Source: Bombella pluederhausensis
Lineage (GTDB): Bacteria > Pseudomonadota > Alphaproteobacteria > Acetobacterales > Acetobacteraceae
NCBI RefSeq assembly: GCF_026385525.1
Contig: NZ_JANIDY010000002.1
Location: 186,001 to 250,000, forward strand
Length of the DNA: 64,000 nucleotides
Reading direction: 5' to 3'
Positions 24,985-35,823 of the stretch are shown in pieces; within the stretch, counting starts at the first letter, position 1, and each line of letters starts with the position of its first letter. Made by a program: the position numbers and the translations under genes. A model generated the notes under the pieces. That model was not told the DNA's origin, did no database searches, and saw nothing but the letters and a program-made list of their open reading frames with translations.

Positions 24985-26577
24985 ATGATGTTCTTTCGTC
25001 TCTGTGCCCTGCTGTCCGTCTGTTTTCTGGCTCTGTCGGCAGAGCCTGTCTCTGCTGAGCCTCTGCCTCCTGCGGCAGAAAGCATGTCCTCCGTGGCGGC
25101 CCTGTTCGACCGGGTGAAATCTGATCCTGTCCGGCTGGAACTGTTCCTGCGGGCTTTCCCCAAGGGGGCGGACCTGCACAATCATCTGTCCGGTGCGGTT
25201 TATGCGGAGAGTTTTCTCCGCTGGGCCGCAGAAGACGGGCTCTGCGTGTCGCTGAAGAATCACGCTATCCTGTCCGCTCACTGTCCGAAACCGGCCGAGG
25301 GGCAGGCTCTGGCCGAGACACTGCCCAGCCGTGAAGATGACTGGAATGAGATGGTGAATGCGCTTTCCATGCGGAATTTCATTCCGACTGAACATGATCG
25401 GTCAGGGCACGATCATTTCTTTTCCACCTTTCTCCGCTTCACGGCTGTGGAACAGCGTCATCAGGGGGACATGCTGGCTGAGGCTGCCGAACGTGCTGCA
25501 CGGGACAACGTGCAGTATCTTGAGCTTCAGATTGCGCCCATCAGTTTCGATGCTCTGGCTGAGATGATGAAATCGGCAGCCCTGCCACCGCTGAAAAGTG
25601 AGGCCGATCTGGACCATGCCTATGAGGCTCTGAAGCCCGTTCTGGGCAGGATGGCGGCGTTATCCCGTGCCTCCATGGATGAGATGGAAGTTAGAGCCCG
25701 AGAGGTCATGCGTTGTGGCACGGCGCAGGCATCAGCCGGGTGTCGTGTGACGATACGGTACCAGTATTCTGCCTTGCGGGTGTTTCCGGCAGCATTCGTC
25801 TGGATGCAGCTTGTCGCCGCTTATGAGAGTGTGAAGCGTGATCCCCGTCTCGTGGGCGTCAACATCGTGGCACCGGAAGATGATCCGGTGGCGCTGCGGG
25901 ATTATGACCTGCATATGCAGATGTTCCGCTATCTGAACCGGGTCTATCCGGGGACGCAGCTCAGCCTTCATGCCGGGGAGGTGACGCCGTCTCTCGTGCC
26001 GCTGGCTGATCTCGACCATCATATCCGGGCAGCGATTGATGTGGCAGGGGCCAGACGCATTGGCCATGGGGTTGATGTGCTCTGGGAGCATGACCCGGTA
26101 TCCCTGCTGAAGGATATGGCCCGCCGTTCCATTCTGGTGGAGATCAATCTGACCAGTAATGATGAGATTCTGGGGGTGAAAGGCAGCCGTCATCCTTTCT
26201 CGCTCTATAGGCAGGCGGGTGTGCCTGTGGCCCTGTCCACTGATGATGAAGGGGTCTCCCGCAGTGATCTGACGCAGGAATATGTCCGGGCCGTGACATC
26301 CTATCATCTGGATTATCCGTCTCTCGTGCAGCTCTCCCGCACGGGGCTGGAATATGGCTTCATGCAGGGGGAAAGCCTATGGGTGGGGCATCATCTGGGG
26401 CAGGTGGTTCCGGCCTGTGCGGGAGGGACACCGGGGCATGAGGATGGTATGTCTCGTCCCTGTCATGACTTTCTCCAGAAGAATTTGAAGGCTCGCCTGC
26501 AATGGCAGCTGGAAGGTGCTTTTCATACTTTCGGGCAGGACGTGCTGAACAATCCATTACTGATACCGCCACAATGA
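24985..26577 (+). CDS. Secreted adenosine deaminase-like metalloenzyme
   Basis: This 530-residue protein has a clear signal peptide (cleavage near residue 25, VSAEP), so it acts in the periplasm or outside. The TIM-barrel deaminase motifs are present: the metal-binding DLHNHLSG near residue 60, the catalytic SLHAGEV near residue 330, RIGHGVDV near 355, and a Zn-binding aspartate in STDDEGVSR near 415. It would convert adenosine, or a related amino-purine nucleoside, to inosine and ammonia. The long N-terminal part and export resemble the adenosine deaminase growth factor-like subgroup more than cytosolic Add. The downstream purine nucleoside permease family gene begins 25 bases after the stop, suggesting a purine salvage pair. 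Confidence 0.85.
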   Translation: MMFFRLCALLSVCFLALSAEPVSAEPLPPAAESMSSVAALFDRVKSDPVRLELFLRAFPKGADLHNHLSGAVYAESFLRWAAEDGLCVSLKNHAILSAHCPKPAEGQALAETLPSREDDWNEMVNALSMRNFIPTEHDRSGHDHFFSTFLRFTAVEQRHQGDMLAEAAERAARDNVQYLELQIAPISFDALAEMMKSAALPPLKSEADLDHAYEALKPVLGRMAALSRASMDEMEVRAREVMRCGTAQASAGCRVTIRYQYSALRVFPAAFVWMQLVAAYESVKRDPRLVGVNIVAPEDDPVALRDYDLHMQMFRYLNRVYPGTQLSLHAGEVTPSLVPLADLDHHIRAAIDVAGARRIGHGVDVLWEHDPVSLLKDMARRSILVEINLTSNDEILGVKGSRHPFSLYRQAGVPVALSTDDEGVSRSDLTQEYVRAVTSYHLDYPSLVQLSRTGLEYGFMQGESLWVGHHLGQVVPACAGGTPGHEDGMSRPCHDFLQKNLKARLQWQLEGAFHTFGQDVLNNPLLIPPQ

Positions 26578-26602
26578 ACAGACCAGATGGGACAGGAAGA
26601 TC

Positions 26603-27703
26603 ATGATGAAACGAAGGACAGGAAGACTGAACTGGACATGCCGCCTTGGAATGGTTGCCGGGCTGGTGGCCGGATTATGGGGTGGACAGGCTCGTGCGGC
26701 CCAGACCCCCCCACTTGATGTACATGTTGTTGTGGTGACGACCTTCGAGCTGGGGCAGGATCAGGGTGACATGCCGGGCGAGTTCCAGCACTGGGTAGAA
26801 CAGTACCCGTTGGACCAGACATTTCCCGCACCGGGCACGGAGCACGGCGTGCTGCGCTATAACGCAAAAGACCATGTGCTGGGGCTGGTGAGTGGTGAAG
26901 GGCCGAGCCATATGGCCGCTGCCATTACGGCGCTGGCACTGGACCCTCGGTTTGACCTGCGACATGCCTATTTCGTGCTGGCAGGTATTGCGGGTGTGAA
27001 TCCCAATAAGGGCACCATCGGTTCTGCCGCATGGGCGCTGCATGTTGTGAATGGCGGTGCAGCCCATCTGATTGATGCCCGTGAGATTCCGGCAGACTGG
27101 CCGGATGGTTTTACACCTCTACAGGGCCATGTGCCGAATGAGCAGCCACGGCCACCGCTGCATTCCATTGCGGGCGACATGGCCTATACGCTGCGGCCTT
27201 CCCTCGTGCAGTGGGCCTATGAAAAGACACGGCATATTGCCCTGCCGGATAATGATGGTCTGCGGACCCATCGCCGGGCCTATCAGGGCTTCCCGGAAGC
27301 GCTGAAGTCGCCCCATGTGATGATGGGCGATACGATTTCTGGTGAAACCTACTGGTTGGGGGCCCGGATGAACCAGTGGGCAGAACGCTGGGTCGCTTAC
27401 TGGACAGATCATCAGGGTGAGATGGTCACGACAGCGGAAGAAGATATAGGTCTCTGTCAGGCTCTGGCGTTGCAGGCCAGAGCGGGCCGTGTGGATGACC
27501 AGCGCCTTCTGGTCCTGCGGACGACCAGCAATTTCGACATGCCCCCCAATGGCGTGACACCGGCGGCGATGCTGGCCAATGCGGCTCATGAGGAGACCCT
27601 GCCGGGGCTTCAGGCCTCCACGAGTGCGGCCTATCAGGTGGCCAGTCCGATCGTGAAGGAGCTGGCCACGCACTGGGATCGCTATGAAACGCAGGTCCCC
27701 TGA
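26603..27703 (+). CDS. Purine nucleoside permease (NUP) family protein
   Basis: This 366-residue protein has a signal peptide (cleavage near residue 32) and no membrane helices beyond it. It belongs to the NUP family by its VVVVTTFELGQD start, FVLAGIAGVNP segment and MGDTISGETYWLG stretch. Members were first described as fungal nucleoside transporters, but the fold resembles nucleoside phosphorylases. A soluble exported member more likely binds or cleaves purine nucleosides than transports them, which is inference. It directly follows the secreted adenosine deaminase gene, so the pair may turn external adenosine into inosine and then a free base. It converges on tgt. Confidence 0.85.
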   Translation: MMKRRTGRLNWTCRLGMVAGLVAGLWGGQARAAQTPPLDVHVVVVTTFELGQDQGDMPGEFQHWVEQYPLDQTFPAPGTEHGVLRYNAKDHVLGLVSGEGPSHMAAAITALALDPRFDLRHAYFVLAGIAGVNPNKGTIGSAAWALHVVNGGAAHLIDAREIPADWPDGFTPLQGHVPNEQPRPPLHSIAGDMAYTLRPSLVQWAYEKTRHIALPDNDGLRTHRRAYQGFPEALKSPHVMMGDTISGETYWLGARMNQWAERWVAYWTDHQGEMVTTAEEDIGLCQALALQARAGRVDDQRLLVLRTTSNFDMPPNGVTPAAMLANAAHEETLPGLQASTSAAYQVASPIVKELATHWDRYETQVP

Positions 27704-27716
27704 TTGAGATGATGGC

Positions 27717-28910
27717 TCAGCCCTGCTGATAGCGGGGCATGGGCCATTCATCTTCACTCCAGTCGCCTTTGGCCCAGTTCTGGCGGAGTTCAGCGGCGGT
27801 CTGTTCCAGTGTTCCGGCCACGATGGCGGCTCGAATCTGGCGCATGAGCCGCTGATAATAGGCGAGATTATGGAGGGTCAGGAGCATCGGCCCCAGCATC
27901 TCATTGGCCCGGAAAAGATGATGCAGATAGGCACGGCTGTAACGGCCTGCCATCGGGCTGTCATCTTCGGGGGAGATGGGCCGTGTGTCTTCGGCAAAGC
28001 GGGCATTGCGGAGATTCAGCGTGCCCCGTTCAGTGTAGGCACGGGCGGTACGGCCTGCACGGGACGGCATGACGCAGTCGAACATGTCACAGCCACGCAT
28101 GACGGCGCCCAGCAGGTCATCCGGCGTGCCGACACCCATCAGATAGCGGGGCTGGTCTTCGGGCAGCATGGGGGTTGTGTAATCCAGCGTGGAGAACATC
28201 AGCTCCTGACCTTCTCCCACGGCCAGACCACCAATGGCGTAGCCCTCAAAGCCGATCTTTCGCAGGGCAAGAGCGGAGCGTTCCCGCAGGTCCTGTTCCG
28301 TCCCGCCTTGTACGATGCCGAACTGCCCATAGCCGGGGCGGGCAATGAAGGCCTCGCGGGAGCGGGCAGCCCACCGCATGGAGCGTTCCATGGAGGCTTC
28401 CAGAACCTCCTTGGTGGCCGGGAGGGCGGGACATTCATCAAAGGCCATGGTGATGGTGGCATCCAGCTTGTACTGGATATCCGTTGAGCTTTCCGGTGTC
28501 AGACGGTGGGAGCTGCCATCAATATGGGAGCGGAAGGTCACCCCATCCTCATCCATTTTCCGTAGAGGCCCCAGAGACATGACCTGAAAGCCGCCGGAAT
28601 CTGTCAGGATGGGGCCGGGCCAGTCCATCATGCGGTGCAGACCGCCGAGACGCTGGACACGTTCAGCCGTGGGGCGGAGCATGAGATGGTAGGTATTGCC
28701 CAGCACGATGCCCGCCCCGGTGGCCCGCACGCTATCCATCGTGATGCCTTTGACGGTTCCGACCGTCCCAACCGGCATGAAGGTCGGTGTTGGGACGCTG
28801 CCATGGCGGGTATGCAGCCAGCCAGCACGGGCCTGACCACATTGGGCGTCTTTCTGCCAGTGCATACGGTCGGATGGGGTGAGGGTGGGGCGGATGGACT
28901 CGGTCGTCAT
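27717..28910 (-). CDS. tgt: tRNA-guanine transglycosylase lacking zinc cysteines
   Basis: This 397-residue enzyme exchanges guanine 34 of certain tRNAs for preQ1 in queuosine synthesis. It has the nucleophile segment [13 protein letters not shown], the GGLAVGEG motif and [19 protein letters not shown]. Bacterial Tgt normally binds zinc through C-x-C-x2-C plus a histidine. Here the aligned positions are D316, S318 and A321 in the segment [18 protein letters not shown], while the histidine (LTLHNLAYY) remains. The enzyme may therefore be zinc-free or altered. The gene overlaps queA by four bases, so the two are cotranslated. Confidence 0.93.
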   Translation of the reverse strand: MTTESIRPTLTPSDRMHWQKDAQCGQARAGWLHTRHGSVPTPTFMPVGTVGTVKGITMDSVRATGAGIVLGNTYHLMLRPTAERVQRLGGLHRMMDWPGPILTDSGGFQVMSLGPLRKMDEDGVTFRSHIDGSSHRLTPESSTDIQYKLDATITMAFDECPALPATKEVLEASMERSMRWAARSREAFIARPGYGQFGIVQGGTEQDLRERSALALRKIGFEGYAIGGLAVGEGQELMFSTLDYTTPMLPEDQPRYLMGVGTPDDLLGAVMRGCDMFDCVMPSRAGRTARAYTERGTLNLRNARFAEDTRPISPEDDSPMAGRYSRAYLHHLFRANEMLGPMLLTLHNLAYYQRLMRQIRAAIVAGTLEQTAAELRQNWAKGDWSEDEWPMPRYQQG

Positions 28911-29971
28911 GGGGCACGTTCCAGAAGGCAGGCATCACCGTAGGAATAGAAGCGCAGCCCTTCGGTAATGGCGTGATGATAGGCATGGCGCATGGTTTGT
29001 GTTCCAGCGAAGGCACAGACCAGCATGAATAAGGTAGAGCGGGGCAGATGGAAGTTTGTCAGCAGCGCATCCACAGCCCGGAAGCGGTAGCCGGGCTTGA
29101 TGAAAATGGAGGTTTCGCCTGTCCATGGATGGACAATGCCTTGCTCATCAGCCGCACTTTCCAGCAGGCGCAGGCTGGTCGTGCCCACGGCAACGACACG
29201 CCCCCCATTGGCACGGGTCTCGTTGATGAGACGGGCTGTTTCCTCATCAATATGACCCCACTCCGCATGCATTTTATGCTCGGCAATGGTGCTGCGGACG
29301 GGCAGGAAGGTACCAGCCCCTACATGGAGGGTCAGGGTCTGCTTCTTGATCCCTTTGGCAGCCAGAGCGTTTAGCAGGTCTTCTGTAAAGTGCAGTCCTG
29401 CCGTGGGGGCAGCTACAGCGCCACGGAAGCGTGAGAAAATGGTGCGGTAATCGCTGTTATCGGCTTCGGTCGGGCCATTGGGGCGGGCAATGTAGGGCGG
29501 GAGAGCCAGAGCGGCTCTACGCTCCAGAAACGCATCAAACGCATCACCTTCGACCGAGAAACGGATGGTCACGGCCCCATCGTCCTCATTGGTCAGGACT
29601 TCGGCGGTGACGGGATCATCCTCAAAGCGGAGCTGATCGCCGGGGCGGAGCTTACGGGCATTGCGGGCCAGAGCGTGCCATTGCCCTTCTGGCAGGATGC
29701 GATCCAGCGTGATGCCGATTTTTGCCTCACCTCGCCGAGCTTCCATTTTCGCCCGGATGACCTCCGTATCATTGGCAATAAGGAGGTCACCTTTTTTCAG
29801 CAGGTCCGGCAGATTGCGGATACGGTGGAGGGACAGAGCGGCTTCGTCAGTCCCGGTAAGGGCAGGCGGGACGACATGCAGCAGCCGGGCCATATCCCGA
29901 GGGCGGGCGGGTTCCGTAGCGATGTGGTCACGGGGGAGGGTGAAGTCGAAAAGGGAGAGGTCGTCAGTCAT
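28907..29971 (-). CDS. queA: S-adenosylmethionine:tRNA ribosyltransferase-isomerase
   Basis: This 354-residue enzyme builds epoxyqueuosine by transferring the ribosyl part of S-adenosylmethionine to preQ1-modified tRNA. It has the [19 protein letters not shown] start, the [13 protein letters not shown] active-site region near residue 190, [10 protein letters not shown] and the C-terminal [18 protein letters not shown]. Length is typical. It overlaps tgt in an ATGA and the two form a queuosine operon transcribed leftwards. Confidence 0.96.
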   Translation of the reverse strand: MTDDLSLFDFTLPRDHIATEPARPRDMARLLHVVPPALTGTDEAALSLHRIRNLPDLLKKGDLLIANDTEVIRAKMEARRGEAKIGITLDRILPEGQWHALARNARKLRPGDQLRFEDDPVTAEVLTNEDDGAVTIRFSVEGDAFDAFLERRAALALPPYIARPNGPTEADNSDYRTIFSRFRGAVAAPTAGLHFTEDLLNALAAKGIKKQTLTLHVGAGTFLPVRSTIAEHKMHAEWGHIDEETARLINETRANGGRVVAVGTTSLRLLESAADEQGIVHPWTGETSIFIKPGYRFRAVDALLTNFHLPRSTLFMLVCAFAGTQTMRHAYHHAITEGLRFYSYGDACLLERAP

Positions 29972-30063
29972 TCAGGGTAATGGCGCTGGGAGAAACAGGC
30001 CAGCTAGCGAAAAGGGGGCCGATGCCCCCTTCAAGCTGCTGGTTCAATGGGAATAGGGAGCGA

Positions 30064-30669
30064 TCAGTCACGGCCCAGCTGATGCTTGAGCGCATCAATC
30101 AGTGTCTGCACCTGCCCACCGTGGCGGGTGAGGAAGGTGGTATAGTCACTGCGCTGTGTCATGCGCATGCTGGCTCCTTCACCATAGAGATCGATCACCT
30201 TGGGCGGTTCCCCGGCGATGACGGCTGTCATCAGCACGTCAGGCTGATGTGGGCGGGAAATCTGGAGGGTGACCTTCTGGCCAGCCGGAGAGGGAACGCT
30301 CTCCACAAGGCGGAAGGAGATGTTCTGATATTCACCCATCCGTGCGGTGACGGCATTCAGCAGAACATCCTGAAACAGCTCAAGATAGAGTTTCTGCTGC
30401 TCTGGTGTGGCAATCCGCCAGAAGCGGCCAAGGCAGTAGCGACCGATTCCCGGTACGTCCACATTGGCACGCAGGAGCGGCAGCAGGGCATCACGCTTTT
30501 TATCCAGAGGGGCGCTGCTATTCAGGACGGTGACCAGTTTCCCGCCAAAATCATTGACGAAGGCATTCGCCTCATCGCTGGAGGGCGCAGCGAAGGCCAG
30601 AGTCGGGATGAGAGCGAACAGGCTGGCAGCTCCCAGAATGGTGCGGCGTGTAAGCTGACGGAGCATCAT
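30064..30669 (-). CDS. mlaC: MlaC/Ttg2D phospholipid-binding periplasmic protein
   Basis: This protein of about 201 residues carries phospholipids between the outer and inner membranes in the Mla pathway. It has a signal peptide (TRRTILGAASLF core) and the MlaC fold with VNDFGGKLVTVL, RYCLGRFWR and a TVLMTAVIAGEPPKVIDLY segment. ATG 30669 has GGAAGGA at good spacing, so an in-frame TTG at 30687 is rejected. MlaA is encoded immediately upstream on the same strand, and the rest of the Mla ABC transporter is not in the window. HpnM of hopanoid clusters belongs to the same family, but the mlaA neighbour favours MlaC. Confidence 0.88.
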   Translation of the reverse strand: MMLRQLTRRTILGAASLFALIPTLAFAAPSSDEANAFVNDFGGKLVTVLNSSAPLDKKRDALLPLLRANVDVPGIGRYCLGRFWRIATPEQQKLYLELFQDVLLNAVTARMGEYQNISFRLVESVPSPAGQKVTLQISRPHQPDVLMTAVIAGEPPKVIDLYGEGASMRMTQRSDYTTFLTRHGGQVQTLIDALKHQLGRD

Positions 30670-30716
30670 GTTGAGGGATCCTTCCAATAAAGGCTGTCCT
30701 AGCGAGGACGGGATGG

Positions 30717-31514
30717 TCAGTACCAGTCTGGTGTCGTAGCGCGATGGTCAGCCTTGAGGGCATCAATCTGGCTCTGGCGCTGCTGCTGCCATGCACTCCG
30801 CATGAAAGCGTAGGGGTCGAGGCTCTGATGTTCCAGCTGGTCAAGCTGGTCCGTGCTGTCTGCAAAGTTGTTGAAGGTTCCGAGAATGTTATAGCCCCAG
30901 TTGAAGCTGATAAGAGCATAGCCGCTCGGAACGTAATTGATCGGTGTCAGCCCCTGACTGATGGCATAGCCGGTCGCATCACGGAAGTTGCTGGGACCAA
31001 GACCCGGCAGGAAGATATAGGGACCAGACTTTACCCCCCAGAGCGCCAGAACCATGCCGGGGTCTGTCTCATGCTGCTTATAGCCAAGATGCTGGGCAAC
31101 ATCGTAGAAGCCTGCTGTTGTCATGTTCAGCAGGAAGCGCATGAAGGCATCACCAGCTCTGCGGGACTTTCCGGCACCAACATCGGAGAAGAACACGGCA
31201 GGCTCACGCCATGTCTCGTTCAGCGTGGCGATGGAGGTCCGGATAGGCTGGGGGATGTTGTTCTTCCAGAAACGGCCAACCGGGCGCAGAGCCTTGTGAT
31301 AGACCCACATATTGAGGTTGAACATCTTGCGGTTGAACGGCTCGTAGGGGTCGTCAACAGCCTTGTAGTCTGCCAGGTCATCCGGGTCTGTCGGCGGTTT
31401 GGCGTGCATGGAGCCACACCCGCTGAGTGATAGCAGAGCCAGGCAGCCGACCAGTGTAAAGATGGCAGAAAACCTGCCTCGGTGATGCTGCGTTGTGCTG
31501 CCTGTGCACGCCAT
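30717..31514 (-). CDS. mlaA: Outer-membrane lipoprotein MlaA (VacJ)
   Basis: This 265-residue lipoprotein removes phospholipids from the outer leaflet of the outer membrane and passes them to MlaC. A lipobox (LSGC, acylated C33) follows a short signal sequence. The family motif DPYEPFNRKMFNLN begins near residue 56, followed by the donut-forming amphipathic helices and a FLPGLGPSNFRDATG segment near residue 170. The C-terminal tail is Gln-rich. MlaC follows 47 bases downstream. The gene is divergent from galM across about 350 bases. Confidence 0.93.
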   Translation of the reverse strand: MACTGSTTQHHRGRFSAIFTLVGCLALLSLSGCGSMHAKPPTDPDDLADYKAVDDPYEPFNRKMFNLNMWVYHKALRPVGRFWKNNIPQPIRTSIATLNETWREPAVFFSDVGAGKSRRAGDAFMRFLLNMTTAGFYDVAQHLGYKQHETDPGMVLALWGVKSGPYIFLPGLGPSNFRDATGYAISQGLTPINYVPSGYALISFNWGYNILGTFNNFADSTDQLDQLEHQSLDPYAFMRSAWQQQRQSQIDALKADHRATTPDWY

Positions 31515-31863
31515 GTTGCTGCCGCTCCTGCTTCTTCAAGGCCCGGCTATGGCAGGCAGCACCCCATCATCATGGAGAGGCGCGCCTAAACGGGAACGGG
31601 CCGGGACTGTGTAACATACTCTGTTTCTATACCGTGCAAAGGCCGCAAGGCCAGTGCCCGCCAAGCATATGGCACTTGCTTCATGCTGCCTACCCCTTTC
31701 GCATATCAGTATTGTATAAGGCAAAAGAAGTATTGCATTTTTGCATCGTTAAGCTCTTTCATGGAAGTCTGCCCCGAGGTGGATGGCCTGTTCCGGTTCG
31801 CCTTTTCAGGGGCAGCGGCCCGCTTTACAGGCGGGGTCTGTCTTTTGTGAAAGGGAGGATCAT
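31515..31863. other. Divergent promoter region of mlaA and galM
   Basis: These 349 bases hold no convincing gene. An AT-rich stretch around 31700-31760 probably contains the galM promoter, but I could not fix -35 and -10 boxes. GGGAGG at 31852-31857 is the galM ribosome site. Confidence 0.4.
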
Positions 31864-33030
31864 ATGTCCCGTTTTCTGAAAAGCCGTAGCTGGCTCCTGT
31901 CTGCCAGTGCACTTGTTGCCAGTGTCGCCCTGTCTGGAGTGGCGGCTGCACATCCAACAGTTCATGAAAAAGACTGGGGGCATCTTTCCAATGGTCATCA
32001 TGTCAAGGCTATTACCCTGACCAATGATGATGGTGTGAAGGTGACGGTCCTGACCTATGGCGCCATCATTCATGAGGTGGTCGTGCCGGATCGTAACGGC
32101 ACTCCGGGTAATGTGGCGCTGGGTTTTCCTGATATTGCCGGGTACGAGAAGAATAATGCAGACCCGCATTTCGGGGCTGTTCTGGGGCGTGTTGCCAACC
32201 GTATCACAAATGGCAGCTTCATTCTGGAAGGCAAGACGTATCATACGGCTGCCAATGAAGGCCCCAATACGCTTCATGGCGGGCCGGACAGCTTCGACCG
32301 CAAGCTCTGGACCGTGGAGAGCAAAGGCGTGGACGCTCAGGGTGCCTATGTGGAGCTGAAGCTGGTCAGCCCTGATGGGGATCAGGGCTTCCCCGGTGAG
32401 CTGACAACGCATGTTACCTACCGTTTGACGGATCAGGATACGTTGAGCCTCAACTTCCGTGCTACGACAGATGCCCCGACAGTCGTCAACCTGTCCACGC
32501 ATAACTACTGGAACCTCAATGGTGAGGGGTCAGGTTCAGTTGATTCCGAGGTTGTGCAGATTTTTGCCGATCATTTCCTGAAGACAGACGAACATTCCAT
32601 TCCGACTGGGGAGCTGGCCTCTGTGGCAGGCACACCGTTTGACTTCCGTCAGCCTCGTACGGTGGCAGAAGGCCTGCGGAGCCATGATCAGCAGATGCTG
32701 CTTGCAACTGGCTATGATAAATGTCTGGTACTGAATGGTTCATCCAAGCCGGGCGATGCGGAGCGTGTTGTTGCCCGTGTAACGGACCCGCATTCTGGTC
32801 GTGTCATGGAGGTGTCCACGAACATGCCGGGGATGCAGTTCTATTCGGCTAATCATATTTATGGCTCTTATTATGGGCCTTCCGGGCGGACATACCGTCA
32901 GGGTGATGCTCTGGCATTCGAGCCGGAATTCTTCCCCAACAGCCCGAATACGCCGAGCTTCCCCAGCATCGAGCTGAAGCCGGGTCAGACCTATGATTAC
33001 GGGATGAGCTTTCACTTCTCCCATCAGTAA
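31864..33030 (+). CDS. galM: Secreted aldose 1-epimerase (galactose mutarotase)
   Basis: This 388-residue enzyme interconverts alpha and beta anomers of aldoses. A signal peptide (cleavage near residue 29, VAAAH) sends it to the periplasm, unlike Escherichia coli GalM. Catalytic features are the substrate-binding NRITNGSF stretch, the histidine in STHNYWNLNG and the glutamate base in AFEPEFFPNSPN. Periplasmic sugar dehydrogenases of acetic acid bacteria prefer one anomer, so an exported mutarotase would help supply it; this link is inference. ATG 31864 follows GGGAGG closely. The gene is a single unit with a strong terminator. Confidence 0.93.
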   Translation: MSRFLKSRSWLLSASALVASVALSGVAAAHPTVHEKDWGHLSNGHHVKAITLTNDDGVKVTVLTYGAIIHEVVVPDRNGTPGNVALGFPDIAGYEKNNADPHFGAVLGRVANRITNGSFILEGKTYHTAANEGPNTLHGGPDSFDRKLWTVESKGVDAQGAYVELKLVSPDGDQGFPGELTTHVTYRLTDQDTLSLNFRATTDAPTVVNLSTHNYWNLNGEGSGSVDSEVVQIFADHFLKTDEHSIPTGELASVAGTPFDFRQPRTVAEGLRSHDQQMLLATGYDKCLVLNGSSKPGDAERVVARVTDPHSGRVMEVSTNMPGMQFYSANHIYGSYYGPSGRTYRQGDALAFEPEFFPNSPNTPSFPSIELKPGQTYDYGMSFHFSHQ

Positions 33031-33067
33031 GAAGGGATGAGGCCCTTGGGTCTCTGATCTGAAAGAA

Positions 33068-33106
33068 AGGTCGGGCTGGCGCAGGGCGCTGGTCCGGCCT
33101 TTTTTT
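33068..33106 (+). terminator. Intrinsic terminator of galM
   Basis: A 15-pair stem (AGGTCGGGCTGGCGC with GCGCTGGTCCGGCCT, four G-T pairs) has a three-base loop and runs into seven T residues, 37 bases after the stop. Confidence 0.92.
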
Positions 33107-33207
33107 ATGAGGGAGGGTAGAAAATGACTCATCAACAGCCGGATATGGCGGACTTTCAGGAGTCGCCTGACTCTATCCACATTTCTCCCGGCTCAGCGCA
33201 CAGGATG

Positions 33208-33248
33208 ATGCCCCAACCTGTCCCCTGAACTGGGGATAAGTGGGGCAT
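33208..33248. terminator. Nested hairpin downstream of cysE
   Basis: ATGCCCCA (33208-33215) pairs with TGGGGCAT (33241-33248), enclosing TCCCC/GGGGA (33221-33225 with 33232-33236). It begins just beyond the cysE stop on the minus strand. No T-run follows on that strand. Confidence 0.4.
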
Positions 33249-33251
33249 TTC

Positions 33252-34058
33252 TCATATCTGATAGTTCGTGAAGTCCTGATCCATATCGCCAAAGCGGACG
33301 ATGCGGGCGGGGTTGCCGACAGCTGTTGCACGGGGCGGCACATTGCCCAGAACGACCGAGGCTGCGCCGACACGGGCATGGGCCCCGATTTCCAGATGCC
33401 CCAATATTTTGGCTCCGGCCCCAATCAGGCAGCCCTGACGGATGACAGGATGGCGCTGCCCGCTATTTTTGCCGGTACCGCCTAGGGTGACGCTCTGAAA
33501 GAGAGACACATCATCTTCAATGATGGTGGTTTCCCCGATGACGATCCCTGTTCCATGGTCAATGGTGATGCGTTGGCCGATCTGTGCGGCAGGGTGAATG
33601 TCGATCCCGAATTTCTCATTCACACGGCTCTGGAAGTGATAGGCCAGTGGTCTGCGGTTGGCTTTCCAGAGATGATGGGCAATGCGGTATGCCTGCAGTG
33701 CCTGAAACCCTTTGAAGAACAGGAAAGGCGTGGCGAGGTCTGGGCAGGCTGGGTCCCGCTGGAAGGTCGCCACGATATCCGAGGCCGCAGCCCGTATGAT
33801 GGTGGGGTCATCCTCCAATATGGAGGTGATGAGGCGCATCAATGTAGGCTCTGTCATGGCCCGGTCTGTCAGCTTCGTGCTGAGCAGGGAGGACAGAGCA
33901 GAGGCAAAATCAGCATGATTGCAGATATTGACGGCAAAAAGGTCCTGAATCAGCGCATCAGAACAGCAGCAGGCCTGTGCCTGCATAATGGCCCAGAATT
34001 CTTCCAGAAATCTGGGAGATGATGAGGAATGCGGAAAGTCGTCAAGAAGGTCTGCCAT
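33252..34058 (-). CDS. cysE: Serine O-acetyltransferase
   Basis: This 268-residue enzyme makes O-acetylserine from serine and acetyl-CoA, the entry step of cysteine synthesis. The N-terminal helical domain is followed by a left-handed beta-helix of hexapeptide repeats from about residue 165. The active-site histidine lies in TIDHGTGIVIGET, and LFQSVTLGGTGK follows. The C-terminal tail ends DFTNYQI; an Ile at the very end is the usual contact for cysteine synthase. The gene lies 12 bases after ubiH on the same strand. Confidence 0.94.
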   Translation of the reverse strand: MADLLDDFPHSSSSPRFLEEFWAIMQAQACCCSDALIQDLFAVNICNHADFASALSSLLSTKLTDRAMTEPTLMRLITSILEDDPTIIRAAASDIVATFQRDPACPDLATPFLFFKGFQALQAYRIAHHLWKANRRPLAYHFQSRVNEKFGIDIHPAAQIGQRITIDHGTGIVIGETTIIEDDVSLFQSVTLGGTGKNSGQRHPVIRQGCLIGAGAKILGHLEIGAHARVGAASVVLGNVPPRATAVGNPARIVRFGDMDQDFTNYQI

Positions 34059-34070
34059 AATGCTTAACCT

Positions 34071-35822
<1,752 letters not shown>

Positions 35823-35823
<1 letters not shown>

